Positions 7,036-14,207 are shown, counted from the first letter of the stretch. The stretch is 64,000 nucleotides of DNA from Antrihabitans cavernicola (GCF_008297975.1 NZ_VLNY01000007.1:1-64000); one strand, 5' to 3'. Numbers and translations are program-made. The notes: generated by a model from the sequence alone, not told the origin.

Positions 7036-8474
7036 ATCATCACCTGTACTTTTCGCTTACCTTGTTTCTGGCGCCGCTTCGGTCGCGCAACAACAAACCC
7101 ATAGAGAGCAAGGGTTGCCGCGACAACGGGCGTAATATCCGACTCGCTGGTCTTCCGCCCCCAAGCCCACATATCGCCAAGGGGACGTTTACGTGCGGCG
7201 TCAATTGCTGAGGAAAAGAGCGGCTGCTCAGGATGGCGAAGCGTTTGGTTAAAAACTGCGTCGTAGAACATGCCGCAGGCAATTCCGAACTCTGAGACGC
7301 CCGTCGAATAGACCGGAACGCCAAGAGTCGTTAACTCGGGAACCAATGACGCAGCGGGACCGTCAACGACAATCGCAATAGGGGACCACTGAGCACACAG
7401 CCGCGTAAGCCGTGGAATCAGCCAATCAGTTCCCTTGCGGTTCTCAGTTACCTCAACGTGGTAAAGCCCGTCAGGGCGCACGCCAGACACCGCAATAGAC
7501 GCCATGCCACGATCAGGCGCAATATCCACAGCGAAAGACACAGGATCGAGCAATTCAGACGCAGGATCGCCAACGTCGTCCCACGTATCCGCATCAATTA
7601 CCGCGTCAGTGCCCGCGAACGACCACAAACCGCCACGCTCGCGCGCGAAGCCTTCATCGGAATACGTCGCGCGGTCTTCCGCCAACTCTTCCAAGCCCAG
7701 CCGAAATCCAAGCGCCGGATTAGCCTGCGCCCACGTATGCGGGTCATCTAGATCAGAATCCGCGTCAATGGACCACTCAAGCCAACTCAGGCGCCGCGAA
7801 TTACCATCTAACGCCTCCGCGCGGATACGCGTAAAGACTTCGCTAGGCATTCCAGGCGCCGGAGGCGTACCCGCCCAAATGAGCTGACGATTCTTAAGCG
7901 GAGCCGCCGCAGTCGTAGGACCAAGCGCCTCAAGCGAGTCGTCGTCCATCTGCTGTGCCTCATCCATGACAACAACGTCCACAGTGAAGCCGCGCGCAGA
8001 GCCCTTAGAACGCGCCACGAACTCAACAGAGCCGCCATTGCGCAGAACAATGGCCTCTTGCCCATTGGTGCGGCGGATTTCCTTAACCATCGCCGCAAGC
8101 TCAGGGTATTTCTTCGTATTCTCAAAGAACGACGCCAAACGCAGGAATGCTTTACGCGCGGTCTTAACTTCGTGGGCAGTGTGCAGAAACTTTTCACCCA
8201 AGCCGACCATGCCGAACAGCTCGCGAATCTCAATCAGCGCGTTCTTGCCATTCTGGCGTGGCACAGACAAACCGCAGCGAGACGCACTCCACTTGCCATC
8301 AGCTCGATAACCAAGCCACTGCTCAAGAACTAAAAGCTGCCACGGGTCCGGAATCAGTCCATACGCGGAGGCAAAGCTAGCGGCCTCTTCGGCAAAGGTG
8401 CCGATATAATCGCAGCTAACTGCCAGTCTCGGGGATTGACTGCCTCTTACTGGCAAGTCGTTGTGTGAACTCAT
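7032..8474 (-). CDS. Terminase large subunit
   Basis: A 480-residue DNA-packaging motor. The N-terminal ATPase has a Walker A-like SVPRQNGKN at residues 70-78 and Walker B VVVMDE ending at 172. The C-terminal nuclease shows AVDIAPDRG and IVVDGPAAS segments, each with an acidic residue suited to metal binding. The length and the PRQNGK motif are typical of HK97-like terminases of actinophages. The start ATG (8474) lies 59 bases inside the small-subunit gene; a later start is possible but would cut into conserved sequence. Confidence 0.93.
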   Translation of the reverse strand: MSSHNDLPVRGSQSPRLAVSCDYIGTFAEEAASFASAYGLIPDPWQLLVLEQWLGYRADGKWSASRCGLSVPRQNGKNALIEIRELFGMVGLGEKFLHTAHEVKTARKAFLRLASFFENTKKYPELAAMVKEIRRTNGQEAIVLRNGGSVEFVARSKGSARGFTVDVVVMDEAQQMDDDSLEALGPTTAAAPLKNRQLIWAGTPPAPGMPSEVFTRIRAEALDGNSRRLSWLEWSIDADSDLDDPHTWAQANPALGFRLGLEELAEDRATYSDEGFARERGGLWSFAGTDAVIDADTWDDVGDPASELLDPVSFAVDIAPDRGMASIAVSGVRPDGLYHVEVTENRKGTDWLIPRLTRLCAQWSPIAIVVDGPAASLVPELTTLGVPVYSTGVSEFGIACGMFYDAVFNQTLRHPEQPLFSSAIDAARKRPLGDMWAWGRKTSESDITPVVAATLALYGFVVARPKRRQKQGKRKVQVMM

Positions 8475-8667
8475 CTAGTGGCGTGTCCTTCACATCGGGA
8501 GGCGTTAGCTCCGCAATCTGCGCAAGCACGTCCAATAGCTGTTTCGCCAGCGCGGCCAAACCAACGGCGCCGGACGTTGCATCAATTGCTGACGCGAGGC
8601 TGTCCCTCAATGCCTCAAGCGTCTTAAGGCGGTCACCAATCTCTGCCGCGACTTCAACGGAGCCCAT
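8416..8667 (-). CDS. Terminase small subunit-like protein
   Basis: An 83-residue, mostly helical protein immediately upstream of the large terminase. Its pattern (RLKTLEALRDSLASAIDA, then ALAKQLLDVLAQIAELTPP, ending in a basic RLASKR region) is the typical small protein found before the large terminase in Rhodococcus, Gordonia and corynephage genomes, where it is taken as TerS. There is no obvious helix-turn-helix. It would select phage DNA for packaging. Confidence 0.65.
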   Translation of the reverse strand: MGSVEVAAEIGDRLKTLEALRDSLASAIDATSGAVGLAALAKQLLDVLAQIAELTPPDVKDTPLDEFTQRLASKRQSIPETGS

Positions 8668-8849
8668 CAGCGCCGCGCCTTGTACAAACGGGAAGTTTTC
8701 TTCACCTCCACCGCGCCGGGAAAATTAATTTCCGGCAATTTCCAGATCGCAGGGTAAAAAGCATTGGGAACCGGGAAATGACCAGCCCACTGCCGATCAG
8801 CGCGCGCCTTAGCCATACGGCGAACCTCACGGTCATAAACGGACGACAA
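8667..8849 (-). CDS. Hypothetical protein at the head of the late operon
   Basis: A 60-residue basic protein, first gene after a terminator-like hairpin. TTG at 8849 is chosen because AGGAGG lies four bases upstream; an ATG 12 codons later (MAKARADRQW) is the alternative. The core HFPVPNAFYPAIWKLPEI is aromatic and proline-rich and the ends are Lys/Arg-rich. No family was recognised. Its position before the small terminase suggests a packaging-related or late-regulatory role, but that is only inference. Confidence 0.55.
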   Translation of the reverse strand: MSSVYDREVRRMAKARADRQWAGHFPVPNAFYPAIWKLPEINFPGAVEVKKTSRLYKARR

Positions 8850-9033
8850 AACGCCTCCTGAAATGTGAAAACCGCCTAACAGAACGAATCTGTTGGCGGT
8901 TGTATTTAGCTCGGGGGGATATCGGCACGTATGCCTGAGGGGAGGCCGCAAGACCCCACGGGAGGGGTTATAGCCCCCTATGCATTGCTGGCTCTGTGTT
9001 CAACGCTGAGCGTCGTTCTCGCCTTTGTTGTGC
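8850..9033. other. Intergenic region between middle and late prophage genes
   Basis: About 180 bases without a convincing gene. It contains the terminator-like hairpin at 8868-8899 and a second small dyad (GGGG, six-base loop, CCCC) at 8964-8977. It is the most likely place for a late promoter reading leftward, but I could not pick a clear -35/-10 pair. Confidence 0.4.
8868..8899 (-). terminator. Intrinsic terminator-like hairpin before the late operon
   Basis: On the minus strand CCGCCAACAG is followed by a seven-base loop and CTGTTAGGCGG (one bulged base), then TTTTC. It lies between the early/middle genes and the terminase operon. It could end early transcripts or be an antitermination target. 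Confidence 0.6.
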
Positions 9034-9357
9034 CTAGGTCTGCTGTGCGCATTCTGTGCCGTTAGGGCGGTAGCACTGTGCGGGGCATAGTGTTGTTCGT
9101 CCTGCACTGTTCAACCATTGGCTGTGCTTAGCGCAACCCGTGGGCAGGTGCATCATCGCTATTCGTAGTTGGTCCCTGAGTTGGGCATAGCCTGTCTGCT
9201 CCGCTACCCCTGGCAGTTCCTCATACCCGTGTAGCCGCATCCCCCGTAGGCGATCACTTGACCTTGGCGTGATCACTACCCATTGGTGGCGGTCTAGCTT
9301 GCGGCGTGCGATATGCGCATTGCCCTGTGCCTGCGATATGGCTAGTAGTGCCTGCAT
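9034..9357 (-). CDS. Hypothetical phage protein
   Basis: A 107-residue basic protein starting at the stop of the small membrane-protein gene (TGATG overlap). It has an Arg/His-rich first half (HIARRKLDRHQWVVITPRSS) and two Cys residues near the end. No domain was recognised. It is the last gene before the intergenic break that precedes the late operon, and the overlap with its neighbour supports translation. Confidence 0.5.
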   Translation of the reverse strand: MQALLAISQAQGNAHIARRKLDRHQWVVITPRSSDRLRGMRLHGYEELPGVAEQTGYAQLRDQLRIAMMHLPTGCAKHSQWLNSAGRTTLCPAQCYRPNGTECAQQT

Positions 9358-9560
9358 CAGCCCTTGCCTGCCTCAATGGGTCGCGCATAGCCAGTGACCG
9401 CAGCGTTCAGCTCGTCAGGCAGTGACGCAGTGTCGAGCACGTACACACAACCGAATACCCTTCGGCTCGCCCTTAAATGAGTTGACCTCACGTACAGGTA
9501 AACGAACGTCAGGTAAGAGCCGACAGCCCCACCCGCGATAAGCGTTGGGAATAGCTTCAT
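9357..9560 (-). CDS. Small membrane protein
   Basis: A 67-residue protein with one N-terminal hydrophobic segment (LFPTLIAGGAVGSYLTFVYLYV) followed by a basic and then mixed C-terminal part, so a single-pass inner membrane protein is likely. The ATG directly follows the stop of the Acb2-like gene (TAAATG). No family was recognised. It may simply travel with the anti-defence gene or act with it at the membrane; the sequence does not decide. Confidence 0.6.
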   Translation of the reverse strand: MKLFPTLIAGGAVGSYLTFVYLYVRSTHLRASRRVFGCVYVLDTASLPDELNAAVTGYARPIEAGKG

Positions 9561-9778
9561 TTAGCCCGCGCAATCGCCGCATTCGACCAGAACATTGCCT
9601 CTTCCAGCTTTGTCAGCGCTGTTGCTTTCTCGCGCCCATTGGGCAATGCGTCATCAAGCTTGAGGGCTAGAGCTTTGCAGGCTTCACGAATAGAGCCGTG
9701 CTCGCCCCGCTTCTCGTCGGTGCTTGCCGGGTGGAAATCAAACCTGTGTGCAATCTCTTCGTGCGCCATCATCACCAT
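9557..9778 (-). CDS. Acb2/Tad1-type cyclic-nucleotide sponge (anti-CBASS / anti-Thoeris candidate)
   Basis: A 73-residue helical protein whose sequence matches the small Acb2/Tad1 hairpin family (DUF7681). The segments HRFDFHPASTDEK, IREACKALALKLDDALPNG and REKATALTKLEEAMFWSNAAI reproduce the family layout: an N-terminal arm, a long helix, then the highly conserved ALTKLEEA-W-NAAIAR helix at the C-terminus. In studied phages, Acb2 binds cyclic di- and trinucleotides made by CBASS cyclases and so blocks effector activation; the related Tad1 binds Thoeris signals. The start codon overlaps the end of the HNH gene. I am confident of the family; the ligand here is unknown. Confidence 0.85.
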   Translation of the reverse strand: MVMMAHEEIAHRFDFHPASTDEKRGEHGSIREACKALALKLDDALPNGREKATALTKLEEAMFWSNAAIARAK

Positions 9779-10056
9779 TGCCTTGTCGTTGGTAGTTGGT
9801 CTATCCGCTCAGGTGGCCTGTTCCCGCGCGAGCTATTGCAGGACCTATGTGCCGCCCGCAGTTCCCCCAGTAGGTGACCGCCCTTTGAGCGCGGTATTAC
9901 GTGGTCCGCAGTCCATGACATCGGGTCATTGGATGGCAGGTCTACGTCTATCCATTTACCGCAGAGCCAGCATGTTCGTGCGTTTTGCCGCAGCCGGTTC
10001 TTTGCCCGCCTGTACGCCCGGTGATCGAGGCCGCTTCGCTTAGTGCGTGGGGGCAT
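9772..10056 (-). CDS. HNH endonuclease
   Basis: A 94-residue HNH nuclease. A first Cys pair (CWLCGKWI) is followed by WTADHVIPRSKGG, the core HNH motif with the metal-binding DH, and a closing AHRSCNSSRG. HNH proteins near terminase genes assist the packaging endonuclease in HK97-like phages, and this copy lies in the same transcription direction a few genes before the terminase. A possible 18-codon open frame precedes it and overlaps the start; it may only couple translation. Confidence 0.88.
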   Translation of the reverse strand: MPPRTKRSGLDHRAYRRAKNRLRQNARTCWLCGKWIDVDLPSNDPMSWTADHVIPRSKGGHLLGELRAAHRSCNSSRGNRPPERIDQLPTTRQW

Positions 10057-10095
10057 TGTGTAGCTCTTTCAGTGGCTCAAGCGCGTCCTCATCCA

Positions 10096-10263
10096 TCACT
10101 TACCCGCTGTGTAGTCGCGGATCAGGACCCACTTGCCTTTACCGCCGATCTTCGCCAAGTCCATTTCGGCACTGACGGGCGCGTTCTTAGCTAGGCGCTC
10201 TGCCCATGTTTGGACGGGTGCGCGCTTGTAGATCGTTATTGGCCCGATTCGGTACGTTTTCAC
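10096..10263 (-). CDS. Small basic protein
   Basis: A 55-residue protein starting with GTG behind an excellent ribosome site (AAGGGGG, seven bases upstream). It has the sequence MKTYRIGPITIYKRAPV at the start and ends in KGKWVLIRDYTAGK, giving a compact beta-rich, basic domain. It sits in an otherwise empty gap between a putative membrane peptide and the HNH gene. No family was recognised. The strong ribosome site and the tight fit to the gap are the grounds for calling it. Confidence 0.6.
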   Translation of the reverse strand: MKTYRIGPITIYKRAPVQTWAERLAKNAPVSAEMDLAKIGGKGKWVLIRDYTAGK

Positions 10264-10280
10264 CAGTAGCCCCCTTAGGG

Positions 10281-10415
10281 TCAGCGCTTCGCGACCGCGA
10301 TACCGAACGGAAACAACCCAGCCGACGCAATAAACCCGGTATTCGTCCGCTGAGCCTTCCAGCCAATACGGCCATCATCGAGACTCGCCAACCTGTACAA
10401 ATGGATACTGATCAA
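10281..10415 (-). CDS. Possible small membrane protein
   Basis: A 44-codon frame that starts with TTG overlapping the TGA of the preceding membrane peptide (TTGA) and ends before the next ribosome site. It contains FIASAGLFPFGIAVAKR, a short hydrophobic segment followed by basic residues. Support is limited to the overlap and the tight packing; no separate ribosome site is seen. Confidence 0.35.
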   Translation of the reverse strand: MISIHLYRLASLDDGRIGWKAQRTNTGFIASAGLFPFGIAVAKR

Positions 10416-10510
10416 AGCAGAATCCCCAATACGGACACAATCACGCTCAGCACCGTTACGGCGCCCTTGCTAATAGTGAGCCAGTCAGCCCACGAAATAC
10501 CGAACAGCAT
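10412..10510 (-). CDS. Small single-pass membrane protein
   Basis: A 32-residue protein (MLFGISWADWLTISKG, then the hydrophobic AVTVLSVIVSVLGILL) with AAGGATTGAAG ahead of its ATG. It has one membrane segment at the C-terminus. It follows the phosphoesterase gene closely and overlaps the next small frame. The size and tandem arrangement recall small holin-like or accessory membrane peptides, but no lysis enzyme lies nearby, so the role is open. Confidence 0.6.
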   Translation of the reverse strand: MLFGISWADWLTISKGAVTVLSVIVSVLGILL

Positions 10511-10527
10511 TCTTCAATCCTTAATCG

Positions 10528-11640
10528 TTAGACCAGAGACATACGGCTGATTTCGCCGTTCTTGAGCAAGTACGCGAGTCCGCCGCGCTTAGATTCGCCA
10601 CCGTGCGCACCCCGATACCAATCAGAGCCACAGTCGTAGGTAGGCGAAGCAACGCGAACACGGTCCCGTGTGGTTTCCAATTCCCACCTGTGCCCGTGCC
10701 CGTGCTGCAGCACCTGAGCGGACGCAGCGGGTTGATTACCAAATGCCTGTTCTTGCCACCACGCCATGCCCTTGCCAATGCGCCATTGGTGACCATGAAC
10801 GACAGTGACCAGAGACGAACCAACCTCGTTGGTCATATCGGGACACCATTTATCCGGCGTGCGAACCTCAACATGCCCGTAAGCGGCTTTATTGATTTCG
10901 AGGGCGTCAGCTACCGCAATAGCCGATTCAGTCGCCCAGCCGTCACCGGGATATGTGTTCTGCTCGCGCTGGGCTTCATCATGGTTGCCGTTAACAACGT
11001 CCAGGTACACGCGGTCAGTCAGTGGTGCGAACGCCTCTACTGTGTGCAGCATGAGGCGCCGCAAAATGCGGAACTGCTCAGTGATTGTTTCCTGAGTCAG
11101 CCACAGGTTCTTACTGCTCTGCGATACGACGCCTTCTAGGCAGTCACCCGGCATCGAAATCTGGATTCCCTCAATGCCGTGCCGCTTGAGGTCTGCGAAC
11201 TCTTCCGTGGCCTGTTGGACGCTATCTAGGTAGCGTTCGATGATTTCGGCAGTCGAGCCGTCACGGGAGCGTTTACCGATTTGCTGATCGCCAGCCTGAA
11301 ACACGAACCAGTGCGGACCGGTGGAACCGTCAGCGACACGCTTGGGCGCGGCCTTGATTCGCTCAATTAAAGGCTCAACGCTTGATTCGCGCTTTGCAAT
11401 GAGCTTGTACCTGTATGTCGTGGCCTGTGTGCCGTCAGCTTTCCAACGGGTGTAAACGGACGGGGGCGCTGCGAATCCAACCTGAGAGGGATCATGCCCA
11501 CACGATTCAAGAATTGCGCCGTAGTCAGACGCGTCGTGCGGTCCCTCAATCAGGGCCGCTAGCGCTCGCCCGTCCTGCTCATCGGGTTCTTGTGGTTGCT
11601 GCGCAGGTTCGCCCCTCAGTAAGTCAGCCAACGCGCCCAC
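10528..11640 (-). CDS. Calcineurin-type metallophosphoesterase
   Basis: A 370-residue protein with metallophosphoesterase motifs in order: AGDQQIGK, MPGDCLEG, NGNHDE (the GNH[DE] motif), VVHGHQW and a final HGHGHR. These His/Asp/Asn residues bind two metals. The N-terminal ~100 residues are Gln/Glu/Pro-rich and then include a region with YTRWKADGTQATTYRY that may bind DNA or substrate. Similar proteins in actinophages are annotated as phosphoesterases of the Mre11/SbcD type and lie near replication genes. GTG start at 11640 follows AGGGG. Confidence 0.85.
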   Translation of the reverse strand: MGALADLLRGEPAQQPQEPDEQDGRALAALIEGPHDASDYGAILESCGHDPSQVGFAAPPSVYTRWKADGTQATTYRYKLIAKRESSVEPLIERIKAAPKRVADGSTGPHWFVFQAGDQQIGKRSRDGSTAEIIERYLDSVQQATEEFADLKRHGIEGIQISMPGDCLEGVVSQSSKNLWLTQETITEQFRILRRLMLHTVEAFAPLTDRVYLDVVNGNHDEAQREQNTYPGDGWATESAIAVADALEINKAAYGHVEVRTPDKWCPDMTNEVGSSLVTVVHGHQWRIGKGMAWWQEQAFGNQPAASAQVLQHGHGHRWELETTRDRVRVASPTYDCGSDWYRGAHGGESKRGGLAYLLKNGEISRMSLV

Positions 11641-11727
11641 GTAATCAACCCCTAGTTATTAGTCCGCAAACAGGCTCAAAAGCCTTTGAAGTGCAGTTAT
11701 GCCAATGCCCGGCATATGTCCCGCGGT

Positions 11728-11934
11728 TTACTCCGCTACGCAAGCGCAACGCTCTTTTAAGTGGTCCTTGAACGTCGTAAGACCGGCTACTAGACCAACG
11801 GTCTTGCACCGCTCGAACAGCGCAGCCATCGAACCGCCATCGGTTAGGAACTTGTGCAGCTCCGCGCGGTCATCGTCGTCTAGCTGATCTACCCATCCGG
11901 CGATCTTGCAAGCGATGACTGTTCCCGCGCTCAT
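11728..11934 (-). CDS. Hypothetical phage protein
   Basis: A 68-residue protein whose ATG overlaps the stop of the NrdH gene (ATGA). It has helical, acidic sequence (VDQLDDDDRAELHKFL) and three Cys residues (ACK, RCK, RCACVAE). The acidic patch and its size resemble small helical phage regulators, but no family was recognised. It is followed by an 87-base gap before the phosphoesterase gene that holds no other feature I can support. Confidence 0.55.
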   Translation of the reverse strand: MSAGTVIACKIAGWVDQLDDDDRAELHKFLTDGGSMAALFERCKTVGLVAGLTTFKDHLKERCACVAE

Positions 11935-12161
11935 GCGTCCGCCTTCAATGACTTGAGGCGTTCCCGCCTGAATCCTGACCAATGTTCGGTAGGCGTGACC
12001 ACAACGGGAAGCTCTAGGTAGCCCAGCGCCTCAACAGCCGCGTAGCCGTCCGCGTCCTTACTCACGTCCACCGCTCGATATTCGGTGCCTTGAGCGTCCA
12101 GCGCCCTAAAGGTCTGCCTGCATCGAACGCAGTCGGGCTTGGTGTAGACAGTGACAAGCAA
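11931..12161 (-). CDS. nrdH: NrdH-like glutaredoxin
   Basis: A 76-residue redoxin. The start VTVYTKPDCVRCRQT holds the CxxC active site (Cys11, Cys14), and ELPVVVT with the cis-proline plus HWSGFRRERL near the end are NrdH signatures. NrdH donates electrons to class Ib ribonucleotide reductase; many actinophages carry it to keep host nucleotide synthesis going. TTG at 12161 is chosen with AGAGGG nine bases upstream. A longer frame upstream would run through the tRNA gene and is not credible. No phage reductase gene is seen in the window. Confidence 0.85.
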   Translation of the reverse strand: MLVTVYTKPDCVRCRQTFRALDAQGTEYRAVDVSKDADGYAAVEALGYLELPVVVTPTEHWSGFRRERLKSLKADA

Positions 12162-12205
12162 CGCGAGAATCCCTCTAACAGTGTCGATTTGGTCAATTTG
12201 AATTG

Positions 12206-12280
12206 CGGGGACTGCTGGACTCGAACCAACAACCTGCGGGTTTGGAATCCGCCGCTCTACCCATTTTGAGCTAAGCCCCA
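12206..12280 (-). tRNA. Phage-borne tRNA-Trp (CCA anticodon)
   Basis: On the minus strand the sequence folds as a tRNA: acceptor TGGGGCT with AGTCCCC (one mismatch at the end pair and one G-T), TA, D-arm GCTC..GAGC, anticodon arm GCGGA-TTCCAAA-CCCGC with anticodon CCA, and T-arm GTTGG-TTCGAGT-CCAGC. CCA is not encoded. The mismatches at pair 1-72 and the base of the anticodon stem are unusual, so it may be a diverged but working phage tRNA. It sits between the excisionase-type HTH gene and nrdH in the early operon. Confidence 0.8.
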
Positions 12281-12395
12281 TGAGGCCCTTGATACGGAGG
12301 TCTGCAACTCCGGACGCTAGATGACGGGCGCCGCCCGATGCTCGGATTGAGGCCGGAATGCGTTTAGTGTCTTGGGATTCCGTTTGGCCGCTCAA

Positions 12396-12674
12396 TCAAG
12401 CACAAAACAAAGGTAACTGATCCTCATTTCGAGCCAGTTTCTTATGACCACGCCCAGGACCGGCCAGATAGCGCCGGTTCTGATTCTGCAACTCCGTCGC
12501 CTGCTGCCTACGCTTAGCCTCTTTGCGCGCCTCACGCAATGAGTCCTTGTCGTAGTACCACTTGCCGCGTTTCGTGCCCACCTTGACGATTCCAGCCTTG
12601 CGCCACCTGTAGAGGGTGACGCGCGACCTGCCGACGAACCGCATTGCGTCCCACTCGTCCAGCCAAACCGTCAA
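12396..12674 (-). CDS. MerR/excisionase-type helix-turn-helix protein
   Basis: A 92-residue protein with WDAMRFVGRSRVTLYRWRKAG, an HTH_17-like winged helix, then GTKRGKWYYDKDSLREA (wing and second helix) and a basic tail (KEAKRRQQA, GRGHKKLAR). Such proteins act as excisionases, recombination directionality factors or small regulators. It starts at TTG overlapping the methyltransferase stop. Because another excisionase-like gene lies beside the repressor, this one may instead regulate the operon. Confidence 0.7.
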   Translation of the reverse strand: MTVWLDEWDAMRFVGRSRVTLYRWRKAGIVKVGTKRGKWYYDKDSLREARKEAKRRQQATELQNQNRRYLAGPGRGHKKLARNEDQLPLFCA

Positions 12675-13366
12675 CGGGCTAGCGCGAACAAACTTGACGC
12701 GGGCGCCATGCCCGAAAGCAACTGCCGCCCAATGTGCTCCGTGTACGCGGGCGGAATAGCTTCGGATAGTTCGTTCATTGTCATTTTATGACCGATACCC
12801 ATTGCCTCATAAGCAAGACTCTTCTTGTCGTAGCCGGGAAAATCAGCGCCCGTCTCGCGCCAAAACTTGCTACTCCGACAACGGACGTGACCACCGTAGA
12901 CGCCGATTGTCGGCAAACTGTGTTCGCACAGCCTCGGGGCCGTGATTGGTAGGCTCGATTCAAACTGTCGGTGCCTGCGCAACCCGAAACCTTGCGCATT
13001 GAGGGCAAACATTGAGCCACACAGAACGATTGATCCGGCCATCGGCGCTCCGACGACGTTCTCTATAACCCACGGCAAACCCAACTTAGTCAACAACTCG
13101 CGCGTTGGTTCGATCAACTCCGGATGCGCCTTGGCGTCAGGCATATGCTTCATAGCGCTGTAAGCTTGGCAAGGTGGACTAGCATGTACCGCGTCGAATC
13201 TTGTCCAGTTCCAGCGCAGAAAGTCCAACGCGTCCGCTTGGTGAAACTCGAACGGAGAGTTTGGCTGCGGGATAATATCCACCCCGATAACTTCAAATCC
13301 CGCGCGGTCGTACCCCTCTGCCGCGCCGCCAGCGCAACAAAATAGGTCAAGTAATTTCGGCTTCAA
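12671..13366 (-). CDS. DNA cytosine-5 methyltransferase
   Basis: A 231-residue C5-MTase. Motif I DLFCCAGGAAEGYDRAGF binds S-adenosylmethionine, motif IV ASPPCQAYS holds the catalytic Cys66, motif VI has ENV at 102-104, motif VIII is recognisable as RRHRQFE, and the end (NELSEAIPPAYTEHIG) is motif X. TTG at 13366 is chosen because AAGGGG lies upstream at correct spacing. No restriction enzyme gene accompanies it, so it is probably an orphan methylase that protects phage DNA from host restriction. The target-recognition region is short (about 40-50 residues). Confidence 0.9.
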   Translation of the reverse strand: MKPKLLDLFCCAGGAAEGYDRAGFEVIGVDIIPQPNSPFEFHQADALDFLRWNWTRFDAVHASPPCQAYSAMKHMPDAKAHPELIEPTRELLTKLGLPWVIENVVGAPMAGSIVLCGSMFALNAQGFGLRRHRQFESSLPITAPRLCEHSLPTIGVYGGHVRCRSSKFWRETGADFPGYDKKSLAYEAMGIGHKMTMNELSEAIPPAYTEHIGRQLLSGMAPASSLFALAR

Positions 13367-13376
13367 TAGCTTCCCC

Positions 13377-13892
13377 TTAGAGAGATAGTGCGTACTGGTT
13401 TGGGTCATCCACCCTCGAACGCTCCACAATCGGGCGCTCCAAGAACACGTCTAGCTCAGGCCAATTCTTCCGGTTCGTGTTCCGCACCGAACGAATATCA
13501 TCGAGCATCCCGTCCGGCGCATTCCCGCCAGCCCGTAGCCAATCGGTCAACAGTTTGGTCACGTCACGCACAGCCCGCGTGTCGTCATAGAGCACGCCGC
13601 GCGCTACACCATTGACCCGCCAAACCCAACCGCGATACTGCCCACGCAAGCCCAGCGTGTCAGCCCATCCGATCAGTGCCGCAACCTCAGCGTCCGCCGC
13701 GTCCATCGCATCAAGATTGAACGGAGGCTTAGACTTTGGCTTCGCGCCCGTGGACACTTCCCGCCCGGTTTCCTGCCGTTCGCCGTCGCCCTGAGCCGCC
13801 CCGTCTTGCGGCTTAGCCCTCGCGAACATTTGCGCCCGCAAGAACTCCACCGCATCCCACGTATCGGAAATCAGCTCTTCAAGTTCGGTCAA
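13377..13892 (-). CDS. Hypothetical phage protein
   Basis: A 171-residue protein with a helical N-terminus (MTELEELISDTWDAVEFLRA), a Gly/Lys/Pro-rich linker at about 25-55 and a conserved-looking second half (GWVWRVNGVARGVLYDDTRA, then VTKLLTDWLRAGG and KNWPELDVFLERP). Similar proteins occur in the replication regions of actinophages without known function. It overlaps the preceding gene by four bases and is followed by the methyltransferase. Confidence 0.6.
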   Translation of the reverse strand: MTELEELISDTWDAVEFLRAQMFARAKPQDGAAQGDGERQETGREVSTGAKPKSKPPFNLDAMDAADAEVAALIGWADTLGLRGQYRGWVWRVNGVARGVLYDDTRAVRDVTKLLTDWLRAGGNAPDGMLDDIRSVRNTNRKNWPELDVFLERPIVERSRVDDPNQYALSL

Positions 13893-14083
13893 GCGCGGAT
13901 TCCTAGCCCGAACTGCCGACCTGTTGGCGTTTCATGGATTCCGCCGTGCTCGCCCTTGGGCAAAACACAGTCGAGATACCAAGGCACGCCGCTGATCCGG
14001 CGTTCAAGCTTCGCCAGGCAGGGATAACCCGGCTCAAGCTGATTCTCCGAAACGTCCATCATTTCTGCCACTTGCTCGCCCAC
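13889..14083 (-). CDS. Hypothetical phage protein
   Basis: A protein of up to 64 residues, with a GTG start at 14083 or an ATG at 14062/14059. The sequence holds PGYPCLAKLERRISGVPWYL and PTGRQFGLGIRA. It overlaps the zinc-ribbon gene upstream and the next gene by four bases. No domain was recognised; the start is uncertain because it overlaps the C-terminus of the upstream frame by about 50 bases. Confidence 0.5.
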   Translation of the reverse strand: MGEQVAEMMDVSENQLEPGYPCLAKLERRISGVPWYLDCVLPKGEHGGIHETPTGRQFGLGIRA

Positions 14084-14207
14084 TTCCAGAGTCGTTCAAC
14101 CGCTTAGCTATTCCCGGGCATTCACATTGGGCGCAACCGTTGTGCTTGGCGTGTAGCTGGACTGCGTGCCTGCACACCGGGCACCTAGGGACTGGAACAA
14201 AGGCCAC
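14034..14207 (-). CDS. Small zinc-ribbon protein
   Basis: A 57-residue protein with paired cysteines, CPVCRHAV and CAQCEC, spaced as in a zinc ribbon. It begins with GTG immediately after the stop codon of the Hjc-like nuclease, so it is probably translated by coupling. The C-terminal third is Ser/Gly/Arg-rich and low in structure. It likely binds nucleic acid or a partner protein. The long overlap with the next gene means its true end in expression is unproven. Confidence 0.55.
   Translation of the reverse strand: MAFVPVPRCPVCRHAVQLHAKHNGCAQCECPGIAKRLNDSGSGRASGRNDGRFGESA

Noticed and set aside
10187-10378. 63-residue Arg/Ser-rich minus frame
   Set aside because: It conflicts with the 55-residue gene that has a strong ribosome site and shows no protein-like pattern.
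11931-12395. 154-residue version of the NrdH gene
   Set aside because: The extra N-terminus would translate the tRNA-Trp gene; a TTG with a ribosome site at 12161 gives a normal NrdH.
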